DNA of 64,000 nt, from the NCBI GenBank assembly GCA_029204225.1, contig CM055099.1, positions 46,132,646 through 46,196,645 on the forward strand, given 5' to 3'. This stretch comes from Diphasiastrum complanatum (Eukaryota; Streptophyta; Lycopodiopsida; Lycopodiales; Lycopodiaceae). Position numbers and translations under genes: made by a program. Positions within the stretch are counted from its first letter, which is position 1; every line of letters starts with the position of its first letter. The notes below the pieces were generated by a model. That model was not told the origin of the DNA. It ran no database searches and saw only the letters and a program-made list of their open reading frames with translations. This document shows, piece by piece, positions 48,852 to 59,740 of the stretch.

Positions 48852-49543
48852 TGTGAAAAGTACAGTACTAAGGACCATAAATGGATCTTTGAATGATCCA
48901 CAAGGTGATTGTATGCTTGTTAAACAATCTATCAGAAACTAGTCATCAGAAAACAAGATCTAGTTTAGCAGCTTGATAGGAAACAAGTAGAGACAATCAA
49001 AGCATTGATCAATTAGTATAATTCAACTCCACATGTGTGGAAATAAGGCTGTAGTACGGCCTGTAGACAGTGTTTACAAAGTGCCAAAGCTGGATTTCAT
49101 TGGAAATCAAGAGTAACCACCATACAATGAGAGGAAACTCGAGTTTCTCCTAGAGGCTCCAAAAAAGTTTCTATCTTCTCACTATGCAGAATGGGAATAC
49201 ATAGTAAAACACACTTCCTTTGCTAAGTTAGGTGAAAATCCAGCATGTAATAAGGAAGTAGACTCCACTTTCTTGCCCTAATGTGAAAACCCTAGCCTAG
49301 ATCCAAGAGTCATGCTTAGTAGGTGCATGGTAGGAACAAATCTCATCATAAATCATGGTCTAGATCCTACAAAGTAGGAATCACTACCAAATGGACACAA
49401 CCACTCCTCTTGACTCGTGGTAACCTACTTTAGGTGTGTATGTACAAGTGGCACTTTGGCCATTCAAGTAACCAACAAATAATATTGACAAAATGTACAA
49501 TATTCTACATGGCTAGATTTGCCAATGTAGGCAATTTTTCACA
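48852..49543 (-). repeat. Copia C 5' LTR
   Basis: 692 bp. Most differences from the 3' LTR are transitions; for example the palindrome cacacgtgtg has become cacatgtgtg here. Confidence 0.97.
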
Positions 49544-49548
49544 CGGAA

Positions 49549-50420
49549 AAATAAAAATGATTTTAGAATTATTAGAACCAACCAATTTAAGAGAGCTTAG
49601 AGGTTTTTTAGGATATGTAGATTACTATCGGAGGATAATTAAAGATTATGCTATAATAGTAACTTCTTTAACAAGTTTACTAAAAAATCTGTTGAGTACC
49701 ATTGGACACAGGACCATCAGCAAGCTTTTGATCAATTGAAACAGTCATTAGCAGAAGCCACTGGGGTTAGACCTCCAAATTGGGCTTAAAAATTTCATGT
49801 ATGTGTAGACACATCATCGTTTGCGATAGGTGTAGTGCTTAGTCAGAAAGATGATCAAAATATAGATTATCCAATTTACTATGCAGGAAGGCAACTCGCT
49901 GCATCAGAAAAGAATTATTCTGCTACAGAACGAGAAGCACTAGGAATGATTTATTTAGTAAAAAAATTTAGACATTACCTTTTAGGATACCCTTTTGTTT
50001 TTCACGTAGATCACTACGCATTAAAACATTTAGTGAATAAACCTGATCTTTCGGGTAGAATAGCTAGATGGGTATTATTATTAGATGAGTTTAACTATGA
50101 AGTAGAATTAAGAAGAGGCAAGGATCGTCAAAATGCTGATTATATATCTCGCCTCCAAACAAAAAATCAATTAGAACCCATTTCTGATGAATTTCCAGAT
50201 GAACATATAACGCGTATTCAATCAGAAACATCAATTTATATGGACATTATTAATTTCTTACAGGACCAGATATATCTTGAACATTTTAATAAACAACAAA
50301 AAACTGTTTTTCTTTCTAAGGTAGGACCTTATATGATTGTAAATAGTATATTGTATAAATTAGGAACTGACGATAGTCTCCGCCGATGTTTAGAACCAAC
50401 CGAGACAACCGCTGTAATAA
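49549..50420 (+). pseudogene. Gypsy E RT end and RNase H
   Basis: Resumes the thumb (NLRELRGFLGYVDYYRRIIK). After a frameshift near 49690 and a stop near 49788 comes RNase H: VCVDTSSFAIGVVLSQ, YPIYYAGRQLAASEKNY, TEREALGMIYLVKKFRHYLL, FHVDHYALKHLVNKP. The linker LRRGKDRQNADYISR leads towards integrase. The acidic residues of RNase H are recognisable. Confidence 0.9.
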
Positions 50421-50965
50421 GTGCATTACATGAGGAAGATTTCTTTAATCAGACCATTGAAGCCATGTCGTCATATTTTTCTATTACACATTGCCAAACC
50501 ACTCCATATAATCCAAAAGCAAATGGGCTTACGGAGCGGGCAAATGGAATTCTATGTAAAATTTTGAATAAAGTAACGGAAACACATTCTTCTGATTGGG
50601 ATCAGAAGTTACCATCTATATTATGGGCATATAGAACTGCTGAAAAGATTACAACTAGGCAGACTCCATACTATCTTGTGTATGGAATGCATCCCATACT
50701 ACCAATAGAATTCGAAGTTCCGACGTTTCGCATTAGTAATGAAGAGCGAATGGATGAACATGATAGTCTCCAGGAGCGGATGATTTTTTTGACGCAACTG
50801 GATGAGGATCGTCGTCTTTCATTAATCGAGACTGAACGATTTCAGAGTAAAAGAAAAGAAATTTTTGATCAATCCATTAAGAAAATAAAAATTAAACAAG
50901 GGGACTATGTGCTTCTGTATGATAACAGACACATGTTGTTTTTTGGAAAATTACATACCAGATAG
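50421..50965 (+). pseudogene. Gypsy E integrase, internally deleted
   Basis: The frame runs from the pre-integrase linker (TAVISALHEEDFF) straight into QTIEAMSSYFSITHCQTTPY and NPKANGLTERANGILCKILN. The HHCC zinc domain and the first two catalytic Asp residues are therefore missing, a deletion of roughly 120-150 residues; only the Glu block (GLTERANG) remains. The C-terminal part continues (ILWAYRTAEKITTRQTPYYL, KIKIKQGDYVLLYD) to 50965. No chromodomain follows. Confidence 0.88.
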
Positions 50966-51080
50966 ATAGGACCGTATAAAGTCATAGAAGTTTTTAATAA
51001 TGGATCACTTTAGTTAGCTGATCTCCAAGGACATTTACTTGACACTCGAGTAAATGGTTCAAGGGTGAAGCGCTACTATG

Positions 51081-51513
51081 ACTAATTTCCGATACATCAT
51101 TTTTATCGAAGTTTTTGCGAAAATGCCAAAACCAGGTTACATTTTAGCGAAAATGTCGAAAATACCGAAGCATTGCTACATTTTATACTTTGCAAAAAAT
51201 CCGACACTACATTGGAATACTATGTATTAAGTGAATTTACCATTTTAGAAATACGAAAATTGCGACACTTACCTTCGCATTTTTTGGGATTTTCTACCTT
51301 CCGACACCTTCGCATTTTTTGAATAATAATCTTGGCTTTGATTTACCAAGCGAAGCATTCGTGTATTTTGTTTATTTATTTATTGATTTTTGTTTTAGGA
51401 TTACACACTTTATTATCGAGTATGTACCTTAAAAAAGAAGTACACGCTTCCATTTAATATTAGTCGAATCAACCGAAATATCATCAATACGTCTAAAACC
51501 TCAAACACTTCAG
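51081..51513 (+). other. AT-rich stretch after gypsy E pol
   Basis: Contains repeated short phrases (gcgaaaatg, ccgacac, ccttcgcatttttt) but no gene. It may be 3' untranslated sequence of gypsy E or part of an undetected LTR. Confidence 0.4.
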
Positions 51514-51843
51514 TTGTTGTCGCTACCACTTTCCATCACTCTTGCTCTCCGATTTGCGAATTGTTGCGATCAAGCTCTTGTCCGCCATTGCTCGTTTACA
51601 ACTGCAAGCACTATGGCAATTGTATTCAAAACGCACCCAAAGCCAGTGATACTAGTATTACAACCACTAGCGGTTCGAGCGCGAATTGAAGGTCTTCTTC
51701 AGTTTAACCCATCAGTAATTCTTACTGATTTGTGTTATGAGCTGATCCGCAATTTGGGGGAAATGAAAGAAGGACATGTTTCCACTGTTGTTCGCAATCA
51801 GATTGCCTATGGACGGCAATATGCCAGTTACTATGAATTGTAA
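51514..51843 (+). CDS. Small ORF of unknown function after gypsy E
   Basis: 109 codons open; an internal ATG at 51613 starts MAIVFKTHPKPVILVLQPLA. It continues LLQFNPSVILTDLCYELIRN and VRNQIAYGRQYASYYEL*. GC content is higher than around it and no disablement is seen. Some Athila/Tat elements carry an extra ORF after pol, but no membrane or envelope-like signal is visible here. It could also be the start of a captured host gene. Confidence 0.35.
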   Translation: MLSLPLSITLALRFANCCDQALVRHCSFTTASTMAIVFKTHPKPVILVLQPLAVRARIEGLLQFNPSVILTDLCYELIRNLGEMKEGHVSTVVRNQIAYGRQYASYYEL

Positions 51844-51867
51844 ATTAGCTCACTCACCAATGGATCC

Positions 51868-52602
51868 AGGCCTACATTTGTCGAAGGACCAATCCCAGAC
51901 CAAGCAAGAAGAGGAGTAGATGAGAGAATATCCATATCGATCGATACTTGGATCTCTCATGTACGCAATAGTCTGTAAAAGACCAGATATCTCTTTTGCT
52001 GTAAGCTCACTCAGCCAATATATGGCTAATCCTGGCATTACCCATTGGAAGGCTCTTATTTGAGTCATGAGATATATTCGAGCTACCATGGACCAGTGCA
52101 TCTGCTATGGAGATGTCAACAACGACATCCTGATGCAAGCTGGGGAGGAGATGCAGACAATCATAAATCCACATCTGGATTTATATTCTGCTTCAACGAC
52201 GGTCCTATTTCGTGGAACAGTCATAAGCAAACCTCTATCGCACTTTCTTCTACTGAAGTAGAATACATTGTTGCTTCTCAATCTATTAAGGAAGCGTTTT
52301 GGTTGAGAGATTTGTTGTCAGACATCAATATGTATCAATACAGCCCCACAATTTTGTTTTGTGATAACCAAACTGCTATTGCCTTATCGGCCAACCCTAG
52401 ATTTCATTCTAGGAGTAAGCACATTGAGATCAGATATCACTACATCAGGGACAAGGTTCTCGATAGGGAGGTAAGCTTAACGTACTACAGAACGCATGAC
52501 ATGGTTGCGGACATTTTCACGAAAGCACTCAGTATTAATGCACACAATAAATTTTGTGCATTGCTCAGTCTGAAGATCAAGGCATTCACAGATCCAGATT
52601 AA
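51868..52602 (+). pseudogene. Copia F RT end and RNase H
   Basis: YPYRSILGSLMYAIVCKRPD, SLSQYMANPGITHWKA, a stop, then RYIRATMDQ; then, in another frame, NHKSTSGFIFCFNDG, SIALSSTEVEYIVASQSIKE, LFCDNQTAIALSANPRFHSR and HDMVADIFTKALSIN, to a stop at about 52602. This family differs from A, B and C. A polypurine tract aagggaagg (52601-52609) follows directly, then the LTR. Everything upstream of late RT is missing. Confidence 0.9.
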
Positions 52603-52609
52603 GGGAAGG

Positions 52610-53315
52610 TGTTGGATTTATACCTTCTACTCTCCTAAATCTCATTTTTAATATGCCTCCATTCTTGCTGCATATTTACCAACGTTGTCACGCAGCTCGC
52701 ATATTTGAGCACAAATTCGCAAAGACGAATAAAAGATGAAAGAATCACGAACACTGTGTTTCTACACAGTTTAAGGTGACAGGGGAAAAGGGGACACTAT
52801 CCTACAGAATGTCGAAGGTGCCCTAAAAGCTAAGGCACCCTGTAAATCTTATCCTAAGGCCATTCGTAAGAGTGATCCACTTTTTGCATCATCACCAACA
52901 TTCACTTCAGCGCTGGCTGACGTTGCACCCTTTCTACGCTCACTCCATGATGTTGCATTAACAGATTGGACAATGATTGCAGCCACCCATAATCTCCTAC
53001 AGACAACACATCCACTCTGTACTTTCAAATTGCATACCTGTAATATTATGTATATATATTGGATACCGTTCAAGAGGGATTGGATGTTAGATATACTTGA
53101 TCTACCAATCTACTTGAGATTAAGATCAATCTAGATCAATTCTAGACATAAAATCCTAACAAGAACAATCATTAATGAAGGTAGGTGTACTTTCTGGTTT
53201 CACACGTGTGAAACTCTGTTTGAGTATGGACTCCAACCTGAGAGTTAGATGAGAAGCGAGATAAGAAGAGACTAAGTGAAGAGGTTTCATTCCTCATTAT
53301 AGACAAAATAAGCTT
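52610..53315 (+). repeat. Copia F 3' LTR, with internal insertion
   Basis: Starts tgttggattt directly after the polypurine tract. It parallels 38114-38660 except for about 176 bp at 53072-53247. That extra piece holds tttcacacgtgtgaaactctg and tgagtatggactcc, resembling the core of other copia LTRs in the window. The end beyond 53315 was not determined. Confidence 0.85.
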
Positions 53316-53497
53316 CTAGGGCATGCGGTTTCATCCGCTATTGTAATGTGCTCTACCATTATTAACTTGTATACATAATATACTTAATCTGATACAGTTC
53401 TTTGTTCTGCATTCAGATCTGTGTTAATATTGCTATGTTTGTTCTTCATTTTGTCTGATCTTTCTAGTTGCTCTTTCTGGTAATAGATGACTAACTT

Positions 53498-54023
53498 TTA
53501 GTCTTGTCTTTCACATATCATTTGCGATGTATTATCAGTTGAGCACAGTCTAGCTCTTTCGCGAATCATTCGCTTGTACTCCTCTTTTGTGAAAGACCGC
53601 TTTACGGTAGATTTCTGCATGAACCAAAAAATCAGTGATTGTAATTTAATTTAAACAAATCCACAAATAAAATATGAATTATGACCAAAAGAAGTTCAAA
53701 TTATGGGTAGGGAGACTTACGAAATGGCCATGAAAAGAACCTTGGCAATCGGCTCTCCATTTAAAGCTCTCAACAGGAATCCCATATTGGTATTTGAGAT
53801 AGTGTACTCTTGCTCCAGTAAAAATATAGAAGCAAGGGCAAATCGAACGAAGCTCTTGAGATTGGGATCTCTAATGTAACAGAGTTTATATACCCATTTC
53901 TCAAGATAAGCTTCTTCTTGAAATACTTTGCTCTCCACGATAAAATATGCCTCTTGAAGCAGCACACATACCTTAGCACTAGGAAAATCATCTGAGTATG
54001 CACACCACTTGTATGTTTCAGAA
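53498..54023 (-). pseudogene. Unknown two-exon coding region
   Basis: The first exon (54023-53721) reads WCAYSDDFPSAKVCVLLQEA, VFQEEAYLEKWVYKLCYIRD, FVRFALASIFLLEQEYTISN and NMGFLLRALNGEPIAKVLFM, open for 101 codons. It ends at a strong donor (GTAAGT, 53720-53715). An acceptor TTCATGCAG ends at 53615, giving a 106-bp intron. The next exon reads KSTVKRSFTKEEYKRMIRER and ends at TAA 53498-53500. The exon phases do not match, so the gene is decayed or the acceptor is elsewhere. No family recognised. It is divergent from 54034. Confidence 0.4.
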
Positions 54024-54033
54024 AATCAACATC

Positions 54034-54773
54034 ATGGGGGACGCAACTACTAGTTATCAAGGACCAGAGAAATCAGGGAAAGCATTGGCACAAGTTCTAT
54101 CAAAGGAATGAGAGAGGCACACCAAAGAACTCAATGAGCGTAAGAAAGAACTGAAAGCTATGAGGAACCTCACTATTTAAAAAAGCAACGAGATCTTCAG
54201 TTTAGAAAGGTCTAGGGATACTTGGAAGAAACAATATCAACAAATAGAAGAAGTGAAAAGAATACAACAAGCCAAGCAACTTGCACATATTGAAAGCCAA
54301 GAAAGAACTATAGGTTGACTAATTTCAGAGGTAGCATCAAAGTATATCTCAATCCGCTCCTTGACAAGGGAAGTAGCCACTTACAAGTCACAAGAGAAGA
54401 TTAGAGAACTAGAGGAGTCTTGAGCAGCTAAGGGGCATCTCCCTAATTTTCCACCCAAAATGAAAGAGCTGATTGTAGAACAGGTCTGCTTTGAGAATCT
54501 AGATTCTTACACTCTCTGTATATACCGGCTATGCTCGTTGTCCTAGCAAAAATTCGAGTTGCGGCCATCTACTAGTCACCAATCATCATCTAGAGTGGCC
54601 CATCATCTTAGGATCCTTTGAGACATATGGTATGATTTGTGACAATCTACAAAAATTTGCTATCACCACAAGAAATCACAAGGAAAATACCATCAGGCTA
54701 AGCGGGCACTACGCACATTGGATGAGATAATGGCTACTGTTACCATGAGGCCCAGCAAATAAACCCACTAAGA
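54034..54773 (+). pseudogene. Unknown coiled-coil gene, first part, with in-frame stops only
   Basis: One frame from MGDATTSYQGPEKSGKALAQ runs for about 240 codons and is broken by about eight stop codons but by no frameshift until its very end. Lys/Glu/Gln-rich heptad-like stretches (KELNERKKELKAMRN, WKKQYQQIEEVKRIQQAK) suggest a coiled coil; then PPKMKELIVEQVCFENLDSY and ALRTLDEIMATVTMRPSK. Copia G inserted at 54774 (target taaga). The remainder of this gene appears to lie, inverted, at 56813-56628 and then at 60020-60150. Confidence 0.5.
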
Positions 54774-55428
54774 TGTTAGAAATAAGCAATTTTCACATGG
54801 TTTTTGATGTATCTTTGACATCTATGTGGATCCACACGTGTGAGTACCTGTCCACACATGTGAAATGACACTTGTAATATTCAAATCCATTTTTATTAGC
54901 TTTCATTTGAGCCTAATATGACATCTCCTAGATTATAGGAGTTAGGTCCTAGTTTGTAGGAATCTAGAAGGTCAACACAAACCACCAATGGATGATGTGG
55001 CAAACTTGATAGATCTTATCCAAAGTGGATATGGATGAGTACAATGAGCTGTCCCACACGTGCTGGATGTATCTTAGAGAGAGATTATGATGATTTTATA
55101 CTTGATCCATTATCGAGCAATGATGGAAAACATTGGTTTGTGAAGCAATCTTGGCGTTTACACTCTCTTAAGCACTTTCTTTGTAGATGAATGCTAAGTA
55201 AATGTTTAGTAAACTATTTCTTTGTTATCAGGCCGTACCATAGCTGTACTTCAAATGTGTGAAGCCGTGGGTCATCATTTTTTATTGTTCTTGCTTGGAA
55301 ACACAAAGATTGTCAAGTAGAAGCTAGATTTGGAAGCTAGTCTTGATATAGATCAAGAACCGAAGCTACCAATCACTCTTTGTGATCATTTGTAGATCAA
55401 ATTCAGTCCTTTACTCTGAAATTTGACA
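54774..55428 (+). repeat. Copia G 5' LTR
   Basis: 655 bp, tgttagaaat to gaaatttgaca. It contains ccacacgtgtgagtac near 54832 and a second box ccacacatgtg near 54852. Confidence 0.9.
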
Positions 55429-55441
55429 TGGTATCAGAGCC
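55429..55441 (+). other. Copia G primer-binding site
   Basis: tggtatcagagcc directly after the LTR; initiator methionine tRNA type. The leader 55442-56050 has no gene. Confidence 0.95.
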
Positions 55442-56050
55442 AAGTCAAAGAGCTTAGTTGACGATCCAAAAATCTTCATTTTGGTGAAAGCATTTGTGTT
55501 AGATTCATTTTGAAGGAGGGCGACCTTTTCTAATAGTTTACTTGTAATGTTGAGGTTCAGATTAGTGTGTAAAGTTTAGATGTACTTCTCACACATGTGA
55601 GAGGCTGCTGGAGTTGTACTTTCACCAAAACTTTGTGTTTTTTCAATATTTGAGCTTCAAACAAGTTGTGAAGAGTGAAACTAGTGATGTGCTTATGAAA
55701 ATCCATTGTTTCCATTATAGATTTGATGAGTAAATGGTGTTAGAAGCTTATTAAACCTACAAATCCTTGAAAGAGAGTTTGAGGCTTATGTTTTTTAGTT
55801 CAAGAGTGCAACTAAAACCATTCTAAACACCATAGGAAGGCATTGGCACTTCCAAGAATCAAATCCAAGTTTCTAAGTGAATAGATTGTGTAGAATACAC
55901 TTTCCCAAATCTTTTTGAGTTCAAGATCATTATAGATCTTTCTTCTTGAGTCTTGTGAGATTCAAGAGAGTAGCATTGTAGCTAAATTCCGAGAAAGAGT
56001 GAAGGGAGAGCCTTTGAATAGTACATTTGTTTTACTTGTTACTAGATAGA

Positions 56051-56627
56051 ATGGGTTCAATTAGAGCCTATCTTCTTGAGGCTAGTGAAAGGCTAAATTC
56101 TAATAATTATTCAACTTGGAAAGTAAGAATGGAGTCTCTACTTGTGCTCCAAGATATGTATGATCTTGTCATAGGAGAGGAAGAAGAACCTTAAGGAGGG
56201 CAAGATCTAGTGAGGTACAAAAGGAGAGCTAGACTAGCATTACATTGGCTAAAAATGAATGTTAATAATGAACTTCTAAAGAAAGTGTCATCTTGTACCT
56301 CGGCTAAGGAGGCATGGGACTACCTTAAAGGGATTTATAAATCCAAAAATACCTCTAGAGTGCTTATGAATAGAAACAAAGTTCTTCAAAGCATTAGAGG
56401 GAGTGAAGAGAGTGCTCAAGAGTATGTCTTGGGAATAAAATCTCTCAACAAAGAACTTTCCATCATTAGTGAGGGTATTCATGATGATGAACTTGTTCAA
56501 ATCATTTTAAATGGTCTTGGATTTGAGCTCTCCAATCTTGTACAAAGCTTTTCTATTTAAGATGCACTACCTTCCATGGACAAGCTCCATAGTGTGCTTG
56601 TGGCCGAGGAGAGTAGGATCCTTCATG
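56051..56627 (+). pseudogene. Copia G gag, N-terminal half
   Basis: MGSIRAYLLEASERLNSNNY, then VRYKRRARLALHWLKMNVNN, CTSAKEAWDYLKGIYKS and LNKELSIISEGIHDDELVQI, like copia C gag. Stops at about 56193 and 56558. Homology ends at VAEESRILH (56627), the left inversion breakpoint. Confidence 0.9.
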
Positions 56628-56813
56628 TCAAGCAAAGGATTGTCATTAATAAACATGGGGTTTTCCCCCTCCAAGAAACTGTGCTGGAACATTTCATTTA
56701 GGGTCTTTTGTTCCTTTGCTGATCTATCTTGTACTTTGAGATAAAGTATGAGATTAAATTTGGCATCCAAAGGTTTGTTGGGATTACACCAGCGTTGTTT
56801 CAAATGTATCTTA
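56628..56813 (-). pseudogene. Inverted 3' flank of copia G: middle part of the split target gene
   Basis: On the minus strand it starts with the target duplication TAAGA beside the 3' LTR and is open throughout: NPNKPLDAKFNLILYLKVQD, AKEQKTLNEMFQHSFLEGEN, PMFINDNPLLDM. In original order it followed 54773 and preceded 60023. Confidence 0.6.
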
Positions 56814-57211
56814 TGTCAAATTTCAGAGTAAAGGACTGAATTTGATCTACAAATGATCACAAAGAGTGATTGGTAGCTTCGGTTCTTGATCTATATCAAG
56901 ACTAGCTTCCAAATCTAGCTTCTACTTGACAATCTTTGTGTTTCCAAGCAAGAACAATAAAAAATGATGACCCGCGACTTCACACATGTGAAGTACAGCT
57001 ATTGTACGGCCTGATAACAAAGAAATAGTTTACTAAACATTTACTTAGCATTCATCCACAAAGAAAGTGCTTAAGAGAGTGTAAACACCAAGATTGCTTC
57101 ACAAACCAATGTTTCTCATCATTGCTCGATAATAGATCTATCATGGATCAAGTACAAAATCATCATAATCTCTCTCTAAGCTGCATCCAGCACGTGTGGG
57201 ATAGCTCATTG
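56814..57211 (-). repeat. Copia G 3' LTR, inverted and truncated
   Basis: Reverse complement of the 5' LTR's last 398 bp (tgtcaaatttcagagtaaag to atagctcattg). The first ~257 bp of the LTR, the polypurine tract and the end of pol are deleted at 57211/57212. Confidence 0.9.
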
Positions 57212-59740
57212 AAGAAGACACATGATGTAGCTTGATCTCCTTTGCTTGAACCTTTTCCCTCACAAAATGGTGAGCAATCTCTATGTTTTTGCTCCTTGCA
57301 TGGAATGTGGGATTGGTTGCTAATGCTTGGCTTGATTGGTTGTCACAAAATATTATTGGCTGCTCCTCGACCTCCATGACTTGGAACTCCACCAAAAGCC
57401 TCTTCAACCATAGGATCTCCTTTGTTGTGGACGTTAGTGCCTTCCGATTCGGTTGAAGATAGAGAAATAGTATCTTGCTTTTTGGAAAGCCAAGACACTA
57501 TGCCATTGCAAAGGAAGGTAACAAAAGCACTTGTGGACCTCCTATCCACCTTATCACCTGCAAAATCAGCATTTGAATATGCCCTTAAGGCAAGATTAGA
57601 TCCATCATATAAAATGCCAAAGTTCTTGGTAGCCAAGATGTACCTCAACACCCTTTTTGCATTTTTCCAATGACAAACCAATGGATTTTGCATAGATTGG
57701 CTTAGTTTACCTACACTATAACTTAGATCAGGCCTAATTATAGCAAATAGATCAAGGAGCCTACAAGTCTCCTATATAATGTGATGTCCTCAAAAGATGC
57801 TTCATCATCACTATTGGAAAATTTTACATTTTGCTCCATAGGAGTTTCTACTCCTTTACAATCTTTCATTTCAAACTTTTCTAAGATAGAAGAAGCATAT
57901 TTGGATTGACAAATAAAACTCAAATCCTTGCCTCTTGAAACTTCTATTCCTAATATGAAATGAAGATTATCAAGGTCCACCATCTTAAACTCCTTTAACA
58001 ATGCTACTTTCACTTCTTGTATAGCAACATGATCATTTCCACTAAGGATAATGTCATCAACATACAAAATGAGAATGATGATCTTACCATCATTGAATCT
58101 TAAGTACAAAGAAGGATCATAAGCACTTACAACAAACTTAATAGAGTTCAAGAAAGTATTCAACCTAGAGTACCAAGCTCTAGGTGCTTGTTTAAGCCCA
58201 TAAAGGCTTCTTAGCAACAAACACACTTTTTCCTTTTGATCTTCTTTGATGAAGCCCTTGGGTTGCCTCATGAAAATTTCCTCTTCTAAATATCCATTGA
58301 GAAATGCATTGGTCACATCAAGTTGAAATAGAGGCCAATTGAAAGTAGTTGCAAGAGAAATAATCAACCTTTTAGAAACTAGCTTAGCAATAGGAGCAAA
58401 AGTTTCATCAAAATCTACTCCCTTGGTTTGCAAGAACCCTTTTGCCACTAGCCTTGCCTTGTGTTTGTTGATGCTCCCATCTTGATTGTACTTCAATCTA
58501 TAGATCCATTTGTACTCAAGTGGCTTTCTTCCATGAGGAAGATCCACAAGCTTCCATGTAGGATTCTCCATAAGAGCATCATACTCCTTTTGCATGGCCT
58601 CCCTCCATTCTTGTGACTCCATAGCTTCTTCAAAGCAACTTGGCTCATCAAACATAGAAGTTAAAAAAGTGTAAGAGGTAAGTGAATGTAGATCTTCCCT
58701 TTGTTCACCTTTGTCAACATAGGTGAGCCCTGAGGGCTCGGCCTTCCTTCTTGTAGATCTCCTTGGAGTTCTCGGATCTTGAGATGGATCTTCAAGATCT
58801 TGATCACATGTAGGCTCCTCCTCAAACCTTACAAGATCCTTGACATAAGATGGATTATAAGCTTTCTCATTCAACTTGTAGTAGTTACCTTCATCAAAAG
58901 TAACATCTCTACTCACTAAAATCTTTTTATTGATTGGATTATAGACTCTATATCCTTTTCTATTTTCAGCATAACCAACAAAGATCCCCTTTATAGAAGT
59001 AGGATCATCCTTATTTCTTGTATCTAATGCTTGAAAAACATAGCAAGTAGATCCGAAAATTCTTAGATCTTTAAGATTCGGCTTCTTACAAAATATAGCC
59101 TCATAAGATGTTATGCCTCCAATGGGCTTACATGGCATTCTATTACACAAATAAGTTGCACAAATAATAGCCTCTCCCCAAAAGGACTTAGGTAGAGATG
59201 CATCTAACCTCAAAGCCTTAGCACACTCACAAAGTGTTCTATTCATCCTCTCGGCTATACCATTTTGTTGAGGACTATAAGTACATGTAAGTTCTCTCTT
59301 AATGCCATTGGATTTACAAAACTCTATCATCTTGGTGGAGATAGACTTTCCACCATTATCACTCCTCGATACTTAAATTCTAGCATCAAGTTGATTTTCA
59401 ACTAGAGTTTTGAACTTAGCAAAAGCTTCAAACACTTTACTTTTGGAATCCAAAAGTTCAATCCAAGTGTATCTAGAGTAATCATCAATAAAAGATACAT
59501 ACATAGATGCACCTCCATTAGATTCTTGAGAAAAAGAGTGTGTATCACTATGAATAAGATCTAATGCTTTTGTAGATCTAGTGGAAGAGATATCAAAAGG
59601 TAGCTTGTGTGCCTTTGAGAGACTACAAGCTTCACATCTTTTTCCACACTTTGAGAGTGTTCTTGGAAGGCCGAGAGCAAGATCCTTGGTGCATAACATT
59701 TCCATAGATTTGAAGGCCAAAGCTCCACTTGATTGAGCTC
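57212..59740 (-). pseudogene. Copia G integrase, RT and RNase H (inverted part)
   Basis: Minus strand: GAG-pre-integrase (CEACSLSKAHKLPF), integrase (LIHSDTHSFSQESNGGA, FIDDYSRYTWIELL), a break around 59330-59370, NGIAERMNRTLCECAKAL, RT (HKARLVAKGFLQTKGVDFDE, VTNAFLNGYLEEEIFM, ILYVDDIILSG), a break near 57730, then RNase H (LRAYSNADFAGDKVDRRS, TISLSSTESE, FCDNQSSQALATN), cut at HHVSS. It is 3'-truncated at 57212. RT itself is open for 530 codons (59330-57738). Confidence 0.92.

Larger units (their letters stand above)
43568..49543 (-). mobile_element. Copia element C, inserted in gypsy E
   Basis: 692-bp LTRs at both ends (about 14 differences, roughly 2%) and a target duplication cggaa (43563-43567 and 49544-49548). 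Removing the element restores the gypsy RT reading. Coding order on the minus strand is gag, PR, IN, RT, RH with several breaks. The inner side of the 3' LTR lacks a polypurine tract and instead carries 12 bp identical to the right flank. Confidence 0.96.
39455..51080 (+). mobile_element. Ty3-gypsy element E (Athila/Tat-like), split by copia C
   Basis: The internal region runs gag, zinc knuckles, two protease domains, RT, then (after copia C) the RT end, RNase H and a truncated integrase, in the order PR-RT-RH-IN typical of Ty3-gypsy. Many stops and shifts and an internal integrase deletion make it dead. Copia C occupies 43568-49543. No chromodomain was seen. The 3' LTR was not identified. 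Confidence 0.85.

Noticed and set aside
54034-54773. In-frame stops rescued by U-to-C RNA editing, as in fern or hornwort organelles
   Set aside because: The context is nuclear retrotransposon DNA and the gene is split by an old insertion; decay is the simpler reading.
54774-57211. Two independent head-to-head copia insertions
   Set aside because: The single shared target duplication (direct and inverted) and complementary gag halves favour one element with an inversion.
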